A stretch of DNA of 64,000 bases from Astropecten irregularis (lineage: Eukaryota > Echinodermata > Asteroidea > Paxillosida > Astropectinidae): assembly GCA_963971285.1 (NCBI GenBank), contig OZ020248.1:21163873-21227872 (forward strand), in the 5' to 3' direction. The notes beneath the pieces were generated by a model. The model worked only from the letters and a program-made list of their open reading frames with translations. It was not told where the DNA came from and did no database searches. Each line of letters opens with the position of its first letter. Positions within the stretch are counted from its first letter, which is position 1. Shown piece by piece: positions 8,966 through 18,796 of the stretch. Both the position numbers and the translations under genes were made by a program.

Positions 8966-9337
8966 TGAGGTCATGATGACTTCCTTCTCGTTCTGTATGT
9001 GCTGACCCTCAGATATTAACAGTGGCATATTCTGTGACACACAGAAGCGCCCCTAGGTGAGATACAGTCAGTCCTCAATTTGAGGTGTCTTTGTTGTCTC
9101 CTCCTGGATACGCTGTCGGTATGAGGTCATGATGACTTCCTTCTCGTTCTGTATGTGCTGACCCATAGATATTAACAGCGGCATATTCTGTGACACACAG
9201 AAGCGCCCTGTATGTGAGATACAGTCGGTCCTCAACTTGAGGTGTCTTTGTTGTCTCCTCCTGGATACGCTGTCGGTATGAGGTCATGATGACTTCCTCC
9301 TCGTTCTGTATGTGCTGACCCACAGATATTAACAGCA
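8966..9337. repeat. 156-bp tandem repeat (about 2.4 units)
   Basis: Units start at 9026 and 9182, exactly 156 apart; 8966-9025 is the tail of an earlier unit. Copies differ at a few percent of positions. The period is a multiple of three and both strands stay open over long stretches, but the frames look like a by-product of the repeat. Confidence 0.9.
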
Positions 9338-10026
9338 GCAGTGCGTGAATAGCTTCCCCCTCCACTTCCATACGCCTTACAGTTACAGTGTAGCTTGTTT
9401 CGTGATTGCTGTACAGTATTCCTCCGTTCATGTCTAATAAAAGGGACTATCACTACCCTTGACATGTCCCTGATGGGTGGAAAAAGCATAATTTATGCTT
9501 GGAGTGTGTAAGATCATGCATTGAGGTTATATGGGACTATGCAAACAATGACAAATGTTATCTGTTGTTAATTGACATTATACAGAACACATATTTTCTC
9601 ATCATTAATTCAATCCTACTCAGTGTAACCATAATGAGCACAGTTTGAAAAGTTGTGGCCTTTCCTACTCAACAATTCCCCTTGGAGTAGTTGGATTAGA
9701 GTCGCATGGTATTGTTGCAGTGAAAAATAAACTTTTATTGTAAACTAAAAATCGACTGATCTGTGACACATTAATGTCGCTTGTAACTTGATTTTTAACA
9801 CTTTTGTATTGCTTGCATTATTTCTTGGAGTGAATGTGATGGAAGATTTCTTTGACTCATGGTAAACCTCAGCTGGTTTCCTGAACTCCACTTGCTTTCT
9901 GATCTTCTGGTCAGATTATTTTTTTTAAACTTCCCACATACAGCGTGATACTAATACAGCATAATACTAATTAGGCTACAACCATGACAGCACTAAGTTA
10001 GTTTGAAATTAAGTTTTGCTTTATAC
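9338..10026. other. No gene recognised
   Basis: AT-rich sequence with many stops in all frames. Nothing supportable. Confidence 0.4.
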
Positions 10027-10077
10027 CTAAAACCTTGTCCATCTCCTCATTGAAAATGAACGTCATACGTCCACGTC
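10027..10077 (-). CDS. Probable second exon of Myb/SANT-like gene
   Basis: Flanked by TTCAG (acceptor) and GTATAA (donor), it can read GRGRMTFIFNEEMDKVLG. A short GRG..F..MD.VLG segment commonly follows the Myb/SANT-like domain in this class of invertebrate proteins (recall). The nearest donor of the first exon leaves two bases, not the one needed for this frame, so a missed mini-exon or a break is likely. Confidence 0.45.
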
Positions 10078-10115
10078 CTGAACTGCTGTTGTGCTTTGAA
10101 ACTTCTCTGTATCAC

Positions 10116-10336
10116 CGCTTTAGATAGGTCCACTGATCACGGCATTGTACTGGAGTGTGGCAGCAACTTAATTTCTGGGAGACAAGTTTCCAGATTTTAT
10201 GGTTGTGTACCATCCCTTCCATTTTCTTTAGTATTTCCTCCTGGTTCATTACGTTGATAAGTGCTGAGGTTTCATCGTGACTCCATACCACTTTCTTTGA
10301 TTGTGGATTACTGCTCGATTTCTTTGCATTTTCCAT
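10116..10336 (-). CDS. Myb/SANT-like DNA-binding domain exon
   Basis: Starts at an ATG (10336) and ends at a donor-like GCG|GTGATA. A basic leader (MENAKKSSSNPQSKKVV) is followed by a trihelix/Myb-SANT-like pattern: W..DET..LI near residues 18-25, IWKLVSQKL near 48-56 and QCRDQWTYLK at the end. Such proteins bind DNA and often accompany Harbinger-type transposons. The next exon appears at 10027-10077. No partner transposase is adjacent. Confidence 0.7.
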
Positions 10337-10377
10337 TACTTATTGTGAGAAACTGAACTACGAACAAATGGATTGAT

Positions 10378-10625
10378 CAGCAGAAGATTGGATAATTTGA
10401 ATAGAACAACGAAATATTGGATTGCACACTAGCGAAGAGGATTGAACAGGGGAATATAACACATGTGAAAAACCATTGTGGATTGAATAGCGCGGCAATC
10501 TGGAAAGGAGTGCATTCTCCTGCACACATCTTACTTGGGAAAATCACTGGTAACTCAGAAAAAAATGTACAATGGTACGAACACTGCGCGCAGTACCAGT
10601 GAAATTTTGGTTGCATCTTCATAAC
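10378..10625. other. No gene recognised
   Basis: Spacer between the Myb/SANT exon and the next minus-strand exon; nothing identified. Confidence 0.35.
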
Positions 10626-10876
10626 CTTTGATCTTTCATAAAATAATTATCTGTATGATGATGTAGGTCTACATCATCATCAGCATCTTCTACTTCGTCA
10701 TGACTGGAAGTTCCAGCTTCCAGAACCATGTATACCTTGACCGATTCAAAATCATCAAGATCCGTTGGCGTTGGGAAGTTCTTAATGTATGAAATTGGCA
10801 CTATTTCCTTCTCATTTTCTTTCAAGTATCGCACAAAGGCATACTTTGCAGCCATATCAAATCCAAAGTTTCCCAA
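10626..10876 (-). CDS. N-terminal-type exon of a BEN-like or related regulator
   Basis: Bordered by an acceptor (GCATAG|TTGGG) and a donor (CAAAG|GTTATG). The peptide reads AAKYAFVRYLKENEKEIVPI, then an acidic stretch DEVEDADDDVD. A KYA.VR.L.....VP.S.I start is frequent at the N-terminus of invertebrate BEN-domain proteins; this resemblance is weak. No BEN domain follows nearby. Confidence 0.35.
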
Positions 10877-11199
10877 CTATGCGATAAAAGAGACTTAAAA
10901 CAAATTGAATTTACTGCAAAGTTCAGCTTATTTTTATAGATCTACAGTTTCCAGGCTTAAAGTCTTAAATTCCTACCTTGATGTAGAACATTTGGGACAC
11001 TGCACACTATCTTTGAAGAGTCCGTGAAAAACAACATTGTCCTTTGGTCAGACATCGTATGTTGTCACTGGGATCGGAAATTCTGTGACTAAAGGAATTT
11101 GGGAGGGCATTTCTGTCTAGGAGGATGAAATGATGCAAGATACAGACTCACTCCTTGCTCTTTGGCTAACCTGAGTTTTCACATCTGTAATGAAATAAT

Positions 11200-12517
11200 C
11201 AATAAATCATCCACAGGCTAGATGTCCCAATACTTGCATTTTGAGCAAAGCGGTTGGATTCTCAAAGTCTGCTCTTAAACTAGACTGTAGGCCACCACAA
11301 GACACAGTTCCAGATCTGAAGAACTTCAGAAATGTTTCATTATATTCTGTCAGCTTGCCACAAATGTGGAACAAAATATGGAGCCTGTTCCCGCAATAAC
11401 GTGGAATGATGCCGTTTGGCAGACCTTCATCTTCCAAGAAAGTGGTGAATCCCTTGGGGTCCCTTTTCCATCTTTGAAGCGGAATTTATTTATTTGTAGC
11501 ACTAGGTTTCCTTCTAAACAATCCATCCCAAACAGTTTGCCCTTGTTTGTTTCTAAAGATTTTAGAGCAGATTGACATGAACTTGCAATTGTGTCAAGCG
11601 TGTGCAGGTGACAGTTTAGCGCATTGAGTGATTTATCTCAAGTTTAATTTACATTTGCAATTGTTGAATGGTTAACTGCTACACGATCAGTCATTGTATT
11701 TGAAATGTTTGAGATAATATTTGAACGACAGTGCTGGAACTCATTGTAATCAGAATAAACAGATGCAAGATGGTCCACTGAATCACAAATATGGTTGTGG
11801 TAGTCCTCAGTTGTACCCCCAGGTAGCTGATCTATGGTGACAACTTTGCAGTCCTAAAGTGAACGCTGTTTACATGGATTCCTTCTTGTGTCGTGGCATC
11901 AAATCCGATTGTGAGATCTTTTGTCCTCATGGCCATTTCAGACACTTGGAGATCAGCAATTATTCCAAGTTCCCTGGTCATCTGCTCCACTGTTGTCCGG
12001 TGAGGAATGGCACAGATTTTTTCACCAGTCCTTTTTGCATGGCTTTCTATGAGAAGTGGAATGTTTTGTGTGGGAACTTGGTTTATTATGGCATCGTAAA
12101 CAACCATGCGCATCTCTGTTTAGTATGTTTCCCCATTTCCTCTTTACTTTTCAGTTCCTCTATGGTTTCCTGAAGATTTAGGTCATCACATTCAAGAATT
12201 CTGATGAGGTCATCTTTGGTACTCAGTTCAGTCTCCAGCGTAACATTATAATCTTCCATGGAAACAGTGTCTGCAGAAAATTTGGATGAATCACGCTTTT
12301 CCTTATTACTGCGCTTTAAATGTTTGTGACTTTGTTTTAACTGTTGAAGTGGACATTCCTCTGCTGCACATGTTTGCCCCTGTTTAGCATTTTTTAGCTC
12401 CATCTTCAACTGAACTATAATGGCACTTTTTACAGCGATAGTATGTGACTTAAGTTTTATTGTTTGATTAGATGCTTTATTTTCAGACCGTTTCTGATAA
12501 TTAATTTTTTCATCCAA
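11200..12517 (-). pseudogene. Broken gene of an uncharacterised transposon-like family (GNRLHILF type)
   Basis: Several minus-strand blocks read in order: a Lys-rich coiled coil (12517-12130, ELSTKDDLIRILECDDLNLQ); a block with SHAKRTGEKICAIPHRTTVEQ and IGFDATTQEGIHVNSVHF (12113-11850); then PGGTTEDYHNHICDSVDHLA, LNCHLHTLDTIASSCQ and GLPNGIIPRYCGNRLHILFH (11830-11200). This layout matches a repeat-borne protein family I remember from cnidarians, fish and molluscs, function unknown, possibly with an RNase H-like core. Frame changes near 12113 and 11846 and stops near 11645 and 11639 show it is dead. Confidence 0.65.
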
Positions 12518-12789
12518 ATACTACACGATCCAGATTATCGTCTTTTCTGGGCACTTTTCAAGTTGGAAACAAAGTCAAGGCACTTTTTAAGCTTCATAAG
12601 CTTCATTGTCCTCGGAGTGAGTTGCTGGCTGAGGAAGAATCTTGATGTGTAAAACCTTTTGATTACGCAGTAGTTGTAATCTGGTCTCTTGCGAGTCAGC
12701 AAGCACTTTGACAAACACTGCACCAGGATCATCCTTGCTTAACCTAATGTGATGCATACATGTATATGTCTTGATGCCTGGAATAACTT

Positions 12790-13340
12790 TGAAGTACAGC
12801 TTTAGGTATCCCTGCCAGGCATACAGTACATTGGCATGAAGGTGGTAGCATCCTCAATTCCAATGAGCTGGGAGATGTTTACAGCACTGGAGACACAATT
12901 GGAATTTGACTGAGACTGGTGATGGTTGAAGACTGCGCCCTTGTTGAACATAAAATTTGGGCCCAGGAAGAGATTGAACTAGAATGGGACACTTGTGAGA
13001 TCTTGTTCATGTTCAAAGAACAAACCAATGCACTTCTGATGCACCCAGTCAGTAGTTACAATCTTACCTCTTCGTTCGACTGTTTTTATGTCCACAACCA
13101 AACCAGAAAGACTTGTCTTTGTGTGACCCCCACTTTTGACGCCTGTTTTGGGATTGACTATATTGAACCTTTCCTTTTGCTTTTCCTCTTTCTCCTTGCT
13201 TATTTTGGGGGGATTTGAAAATCTGTTTATTTTACACTCCAGTACATGGTTTTGTGTGTTTACGTCTTGTAAAACATGTCAAACAGAGGTGAGTTGCTCA
13301 TTTGCACTAGCTAGTTCTTCTTTGACATTTCTGAGTCTTT
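12790..13340 (-). pseudogene. Coding remnant, unknown family
   Basis: Minus-strand frame with one internal TGA. A helical stretch (VKEELASANEQL, later SKEKEEKQKERFNIVNPK) is followed by TSLSGLVVDIKTVERR and a strong donor GAG|GTAAGA near 13068. Codon-like coherence and the splice site suggest an old exon. No family recognised. Confidence 0.4.
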
Positions 13341-14170
13341 GCTAAGTGGGTGAACCTGTTCCATGAGGAATGTTCAGAGTGAATGACGTTCTTTCAATAA
13401 GCGAAGGACACTGGGGCGAATATTGGACGAGGAAAGTTTATACATCAACAAATTATGATCAAAACAATCAATGGCATTGCCGGATAGCCTGGATAGGACT
13501 ACTGAAATGCTTTCATACATTCAATTCAAACATGATTGTATAAACATCAATGAATTATCTCTCACAAATCCCTTGTAGGATGTCTTCCAGCTGTGGGGAC
13601 AGCTATTCATTTTGCCAGGGATGTTTTTTTTTTGAGGTCACACAATGTGACTTTCTGTCTGTACGCCTTGTTGCCAAAATCTTTTCGACTTCTGAGCTTT
13701 ACTCCTTCTTCAGTCTGCATATTTACAATGTTGTGATGTTATCAGACGGCCATCTTGGAGTTATAAAGTACCTCCTTCATCTTCATCGCAATCATCCTGA
13801 TTTCGGTTGCTCACTAAAATCATTCAAATAAAAGAGAAGTCATGTCATTTTTGTACACTACAATATGAACGAGCATAACTTAATAATTTTAAGTCATATT
13901 AAGCTGATTTTGGTGTCTATACATACATGTATGTTGTATATCAACACATTAAAAAGAGACATTGTTACATACCCAAGGCTTGTAAATCTCTTGCATTGCC
14001 CCTGTCTCTTATAAATTTGAATAAATTATGAGGATAAATCCTCGATGGGAGCTGATGCAGCCACCATCTGCTGAATACTTCACTAGGGGCTCTCTCTCAA
14101 ACAAGTTGAAGCACACAATTGCTTTGATGACGAAAGCAAAGTCTCGATTCGCATTGATGATTCTGTACTT
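13341..14170. other. No gene recognised
   Basis: AT-rich, with short frames on both strands; nothing identified. Confidence 0.35.
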
Positions 14171-14171
14171 C

Positions 14172-14440
14172 TTACCCAATAGGCCATTCAGTTAATTTTG
14201 AAATGGAGTATTTGTTACTGGTCTTGATTTTCTGTCTACAACTTGTCAGTAGCATGAAGGCATCCTGAGGTATAGGAAGCCACAATTCAATGGAACTGTC
14301 AGTTCTCCTTTGTATATGTAGAGATTCCTTAATTCTTCTGGCAAATTGCAAATGTAGGAATGATGTTTGTTCCTCCGATGTTACAATGAAACGTTCAGGA
14401 ATGTCCACTATTTCATTGATTTGCCGCCATTCATCAAAGC
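14172..14440 (-). pseudogene. Coding remnant, unknown
   Basis: Open minus-strand stretch reading EWRQINEIVDIPERFIVTSE and ESLHIQRRTDSSIELWLPIP. It looks protein-like and ends without a clear splice site. Faintly similar to segments of the repeat-borne families elsewhere in this window; not assignable. Confidence 0.3.
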
Positions 14441-15784
14441 GCTTGTCCTAGCTGATATAGTGTTTCCTCACCCTACCAGTTTGAAGACCTTGGTTGCAAC
14501 ACTGGATCCATCACTGATGCTGCAGGACCTGCAGTTTCTGATGCTGTCAATTCCATTGTACCTGACAAATGACCATTAATTATACGAAGCCAAACCTGAT
14601 TGGTACTCTGAAACTGTAAGATATGTTTGCAGTTTGACTATTTCTAAGTGGTTACAGATTTGTACAAAATAAGCTATAAGCAGCAACAACCAACAAGGAA
14701 AGCGCAGAAATCGGAAGACATCAAACTTGATGTGTGGTGAATTGGAGTGGCTTGAACAGTGGTCCCAAAGTGCTGACAAATTGTGTCCCAACAAGGACTT
14801 TTGTCAGTGACGTAATTTTTTTTTTAGCCTCTTACATGTACTTGTGCTGAATGTGGGTAGACACATATTCCTCAAACCACAAACCAAGCTAGCTTCTGGA
14901 GGTATTCACTCAAGATGTGTACAATGTGCACAATCCAATTCTTCAACTGAGAAGCTAGGAAGTAACAGTGATGGCGACACAGTTTTAAAACGTTGTCTGG
15001 TAAATCACTTTCTCTCATTTCCCCAGATGTACAAGATAACTTTTGATCAGGCATTCCCGAAAAATTGACATGTGTTGATTCAAGTGAATGGATAGTTTTT
15101 GTATTTGGTGAGTGACCCGGTGTATCTGATAAGCATACATGTAAGTCATCAGCAGTGTGTTCATTTTTTTCCCCTGACACTACAAACAGAATCATCATCA
15201 CCTGAAGGCTATATAAAGGTGGACGATTCTCGGGTGATGGGTTCATTTTTTGGGGTTTGATTTGGACAGGACTTCAGGTGAATGCAATAGGTAATCATAG
15301 TATAATAATGCGTTTTCCACTTTAGTCTTCCTTTAGGTTTCCATTCAGGTGCCTCCATTCAAAAGTAAGAGCTTCTTAAATCGTGGAAGTCTTGTGGATG
15401 ATTTAAAGTACACTCTGGAATAAATTCCTGTTTCACTCTAGTTTCAAATTCACTAAAACCAAGACAAATTATATAACATATGAACGTTGTCACGAATTGA
15501 AGTGTAACTTTTTAAACTAATGTGTAATTCTAATTGTTACCTTGTTGTGTTTTTCCCCAAAATGGGATAAATATATTCATTGCCCACAGAACTTAATCTA
15601 ACAGTGCCATCTGTTTGCAATGTTACCTTTGTTTTAGTCTTCTTCTATCACTAGGTCCCCAGGCTCAAGATCGTCTTGCAGTTTGTAGGTGTACACATCT
15701 GAAGATTCCTTGTATATGCAAACATAATATAGGCTTCGCTGACTCGTGTTGTTATGCTATTTTTTTATTTCATGAGTTGATCAA
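14441..15784. other. Mostly unassigned sequence
   Basis: A minus-strand frame at 14872-15246 and coherent short peptides near 15615-15720 (SSDVYTYKLQDDLEPGDLV) may be worn exons. I cannot support a gene. Confidence 0.3.
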
Positions 15785-15937
15785 GATGGCCAAAAACGCT
15801 TTCTGAAATCTGGGATTTGCCCATGCTCACCCTCTCTAGACTTCACTAACTCGACATAATCACTGTTGCCAACACAAAAATTCAACTTCTCCATGGAATC
15901 AAGAAGCTTGATAAAGCTGTCAACATTCAACGACACC
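15785..15937 (-). pseudogene. Fragment of P-element-like family A (GNPD-type motif)
   Basis: Reads SLNVDSFIKLLDSMEKLNFC and GNSDYVELVKSREGEHGQIP. The CxGN.D..(F/Y)..LV.....G pattern recurs at 46192-46504 and 60674-60973 here and belongs, as I recall, to the region before the RNase H-like core of a P-element-like transposase family. It is cut at its upstream side by the LINE fragment. Confidence 0.5.
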
Positions 15938-16335
15938 TAAATACTTGTTTTGATTAACAATTTCAAGAGGATCCGAACCGATATTATAAATGGGATTAGG
16001 AGGATGTCTACTACGAGTTACAGTCATAAGCTTACATTTCTTAGGATTAAGTGACATGTGATTAATATTACAGTTAATTGAATTATTTAAGTCATTCTGA
16101 AGAATTACTGTATCACAATCTGAGGTAATGGGTCTATATAGGACAGTGTCATCATCATATTGCCTAAGACTAAATTGTACACAAAACGGGAAGTCAAATA
16201 CAAAAATATTGAAAAGCAGAGGTCCAAGAACAGAGCCTTGAGGAACACCTGAGTAAACATCCAACAATTCTGATTGAAAACCTTGAAAAATTACTCTTTG
16301 TGATCTGTTGCAAAGAGCATCAATCTATACCGCTC
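15934..16335 (-). pseudogene. LINE (non-LTR) reverse transcriptase fragment
   Basis: Contains the RT block GVPQGSVLGPLLFNIFVFDF, then YDDDTVLYR in place of the usual Y-x-DD catalytic box, then DLNNSINCNINHMSLNPKKC and NKYLGV. These are the RT domains of Jockey/CR1/RTE-like elements. Both ends are truncated. No endonuclease domain and no A-rich tail are present. It abuts a P-like gene fragment at about 15935. Confidence 0.88.
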
Positions 16336-16656
16336 AAAATAATCTTTCTCTTCTGAGAGCTCTTATGGCTTCAAAATCGGCAAGAAGCATGAGTGCCATG
16401 ACTGCAAAGTATAAGTTATGATGACTATAAGACCCTTCATAACTTACGACGAGTGACGTTGTTACTATCCATTGTAGCAGCAATGATCGTATGTATGTAA
16501 TTGGTGTCGGTATTGAAATAGATCATGGTGCATATGTCACCTCACTGGGAGGCTTCATGCTCAGTTATCTTTCCTCTAATTCCTCTATTTCCTTCTTTTC
16601 AGTGCATGAACCAAGGTACCACTCCTTTTGATGATAACATGAATCTAACCAAATTT
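16336..16656. other. No gene recognised
   Basis: Spacer between the LINE fragment and the Myb/SANT domain; nothing supportable. Confidence 0.35.
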
Positions 16657-16998
16657 TTATAAACTGTCAAACCACACCGGCAGATTGATGGATGGCCGAT
16701 GTCCCAAGAAACGTTCCAGCTCTTTGAAGTAAGGGCACGACTTCCTGTCATTTCCAGACGTATTGTTGTGTTTGAGAACATTCTTGTACTCAGCCTCCAA
16801 AGCACGAATCTTACTTTTGATTTGAGCTTCCTCTCGGCTTATTCCCATGTCGCTGAGGCAGCGACTTATTACGCCATACACTGGCTTCCTCTTTCGCTTA
16901 GTGTCTTCAGTTTCGAGGACAATTTCCTCTTCACCCCAGATACTGATGAGGTTAAGGACCTCTGCTTCCCGCCAGTGTGCCCCAGACGATTCCGCCAT
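16657..16998 (-). CDS. Myb/SANT-like DNA-binding domain protein (N-terminal exon)
   Basis: Starts ATGGCGGAATCG at 16998 and is open for 113 codons. The domain fits the Myb/SANT-like (Myb_DNA-bind_4) pattern well: W.EAEVLNLISIWGEEEI (residues 9-26), KRKPVYGVISRCLSDMGISR, then KIRALEAEYKNVLKHNNTSG, PYF.EL..FLG.RP. This is a complete three-helix unit without breaks. A possible donor (CCG|GTGTGG) lies near the 3' end. Typical of Harbinger-associated or domesticated DNA-binding proteins. Confidence 0.82.
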   Translation of the reverse strand: MAESSGAHWREAEVLNLISIWGEEEIVLETEDTKRKRKPVYGVISRCLSDMGISREEAQIKSKIRALEAEYKNVLKHNNTSGNDRKSCPYFKELERFLGHRPSINLPVWFDSL

Positions 16999-17164
16999 TT
17001 TCGAGAATTGAAGGCGAACTTCAATACAGGACTTGACAAGTATGGAAGTTGGACATGTATTGGGATAGGAACCAGTCTATATTGAACAGGGCCTCCTTTG
17101 TTAAGTCCCTCTGTTCATTGCTGAAGTTTTCTGGATTCATGTCCAGATTATATCATCTTAACAG

Positions 17165-17500
17165 CCTGTCAGAAGCAGACACCCCTGCCCCATCTTTGTA
17201 AGCTGATGGTAGGATGTTGTCCTTCATTTGACCCTGATAGATGATGTGTTTTCTCATTTGTATCAGTGTCTTTTCTGCTTGGTGAAGGTGCTGGGCACTG
17301 CTTTTGGTTGACATGCATTTTTTTGTTTCTTGATGATCAGGCATCTGTTCTTGTATCATAGTTCCTTCACCTTATCATTCTTCTGTTTTATGATCAAGTT
17401 TTGTTCTCTTACATTTATCTTTTTCAGTTCACATATTTAGTTTTCCAATTCAAGATTGATGAAGATACTTTGCATCTTCCTTGCCTCTTGCCCTTGTGAG
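17165..17500 (-). pseudogene. Coiled-coil coding remnant
   Basis: Two helical stretches, EQNLIIKQKNDKVKEL and HLHQAEKTLIQMRKHI, read on the minus strand with at least two stops between them. It could be the coil of the Myb/SANT gene upstream or of another family. Unassigned. Confidence 0.3.
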
Positions 17501-18049
17501 CTATTTCACTATACAGTACTGCTTCTTCTGTTTTGTAACCACTCATGTTGCAGTACAACACCTTGGATGTAGCTAAGCCTCATAGCTCTTCTGTCTTTGC
17601 CAATGGTTTTGGCTGACCATCACACTCATGATGTTTTTTATTGATGATCGAGCACAGCTTGTGCCCATAATTCTTCATTTTCCTCCTTTCCTACAATCCC
17701 AACCCAAACCACCATTTTGTAATCTGTAGAATGCAAGTTCAGTATTTTGACAGTACTATGTTTAGTGTGCAGGAAAGGTGTGATTCTGCTGATGTTCATA
17801 CATACATGTAATATGTACTCAATTTGCATACATGTCTTTCTGAATGTTTCTATTATTATTATGTAGTCATTATACAGGAATTGACATCATTTGTTCAGAC
17901 ACTGGGTAAATGATTGCAATGTCACTACTCAATGCCACAATGAAATACCAGGTAAGTATCTTCACATCAGTGTGACAAGTGTTCACCAGTGTTATGGTTT
18001 ACATCCTCAGATCTTACACTTCTGCTTCCAACCACATTAAGACTTTACA
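17501..18049. other. No gene recognised
   Basis: AT-rich non-coding sequence. Confidence 0.35.
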
Positions 18050-18130
18050 ATTTGATTTGATTTGATTTGAAATGGTTTATCAACATTTAACATCATCGCG
18101 GCCAAAGGCCGACTTGAGATATTTACACAG
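18050..18130 (-). mobile_element. Probable LINE 3' end with hairpin and pentamer tail
   Basis: The plus strand shows (TTTGA)n at 18053-18071, then a hairpin-capable GCGGCCAAAGGCCG at about 18098-18111. Read on the minus strand this is a short stem-loop followed by (ATCAA)n, as at the 3' ends of CR1-like LINEs. No coding part is attached. Confidence 0.45.
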
Positions 18131-18637
18131 AGTTAAAATACAAAGAGAAAAGCTCATTTAAAGAAAAACTAGTTAAACGATTAATAAATATATATGTATA
18201 AAAGTGTATTGACAAACAGTGCATTATATAAAGAAGAGCTTGTTAAATCTATTATTTTTGATAAGAGAAATATAGCGATAAAAAAAAGTATTAAAGATGC
18301 AATTTTACAGGATTTTGTTTAGACTTTGGTTAATTTAAAAAGACACACACTACATATCTAGTAGATTGTGGATTAATCCTTCATTTGTGAACCAAATTAA
18401 GCCAGTTGTTGATTGATCCATGTGCTTTTGAATTAAGCAGTGCTTTCTTCAGTTTTCTTTTTTTTTTACGGAACAATTATGTACAGACTACAAATATTTA
18501 AGAGATAGTTGGTGTTAGCACCTGAACCCTGGAATGACCCAACTTCAGGGTGTCACTGGGGCTTCAAACCTCAGCTGACGGTTCAGGTTATAACCCATAA
18601 TCAGTTTATATTCAGCTTAACATTAATTAATGTTGAC

Positions 18638-18796
18638 AATAGCAGTCTGCACTAATGACGTCACAAAATCCCCGGATGTCAGACAAAAATTGATCATACA
18701 CGTAGTGTACATGCACGCGCACCTACGCACGTGTGCATGGTTGCAATGTTTGTTTGAGGTCCGGTGCTATTTGTAGCGCAAGCGCGGAGCGCTATT
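18638..18796. mobile_element. MITE, 159 bp (inverted relative to the copy at 21349-21508)
   Basis: Begins AATAGCAGTCTGCACTAA and ends GCGGAGCGCTATT. Internal landmarks (GACGTCACAAAATCCCCGG, GTGCATGGTTGCAATGTTTG) appear in reverse complement at 21349-21508. The left terminal repeat is more worn than in the other copy. Confidence 0.8.
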
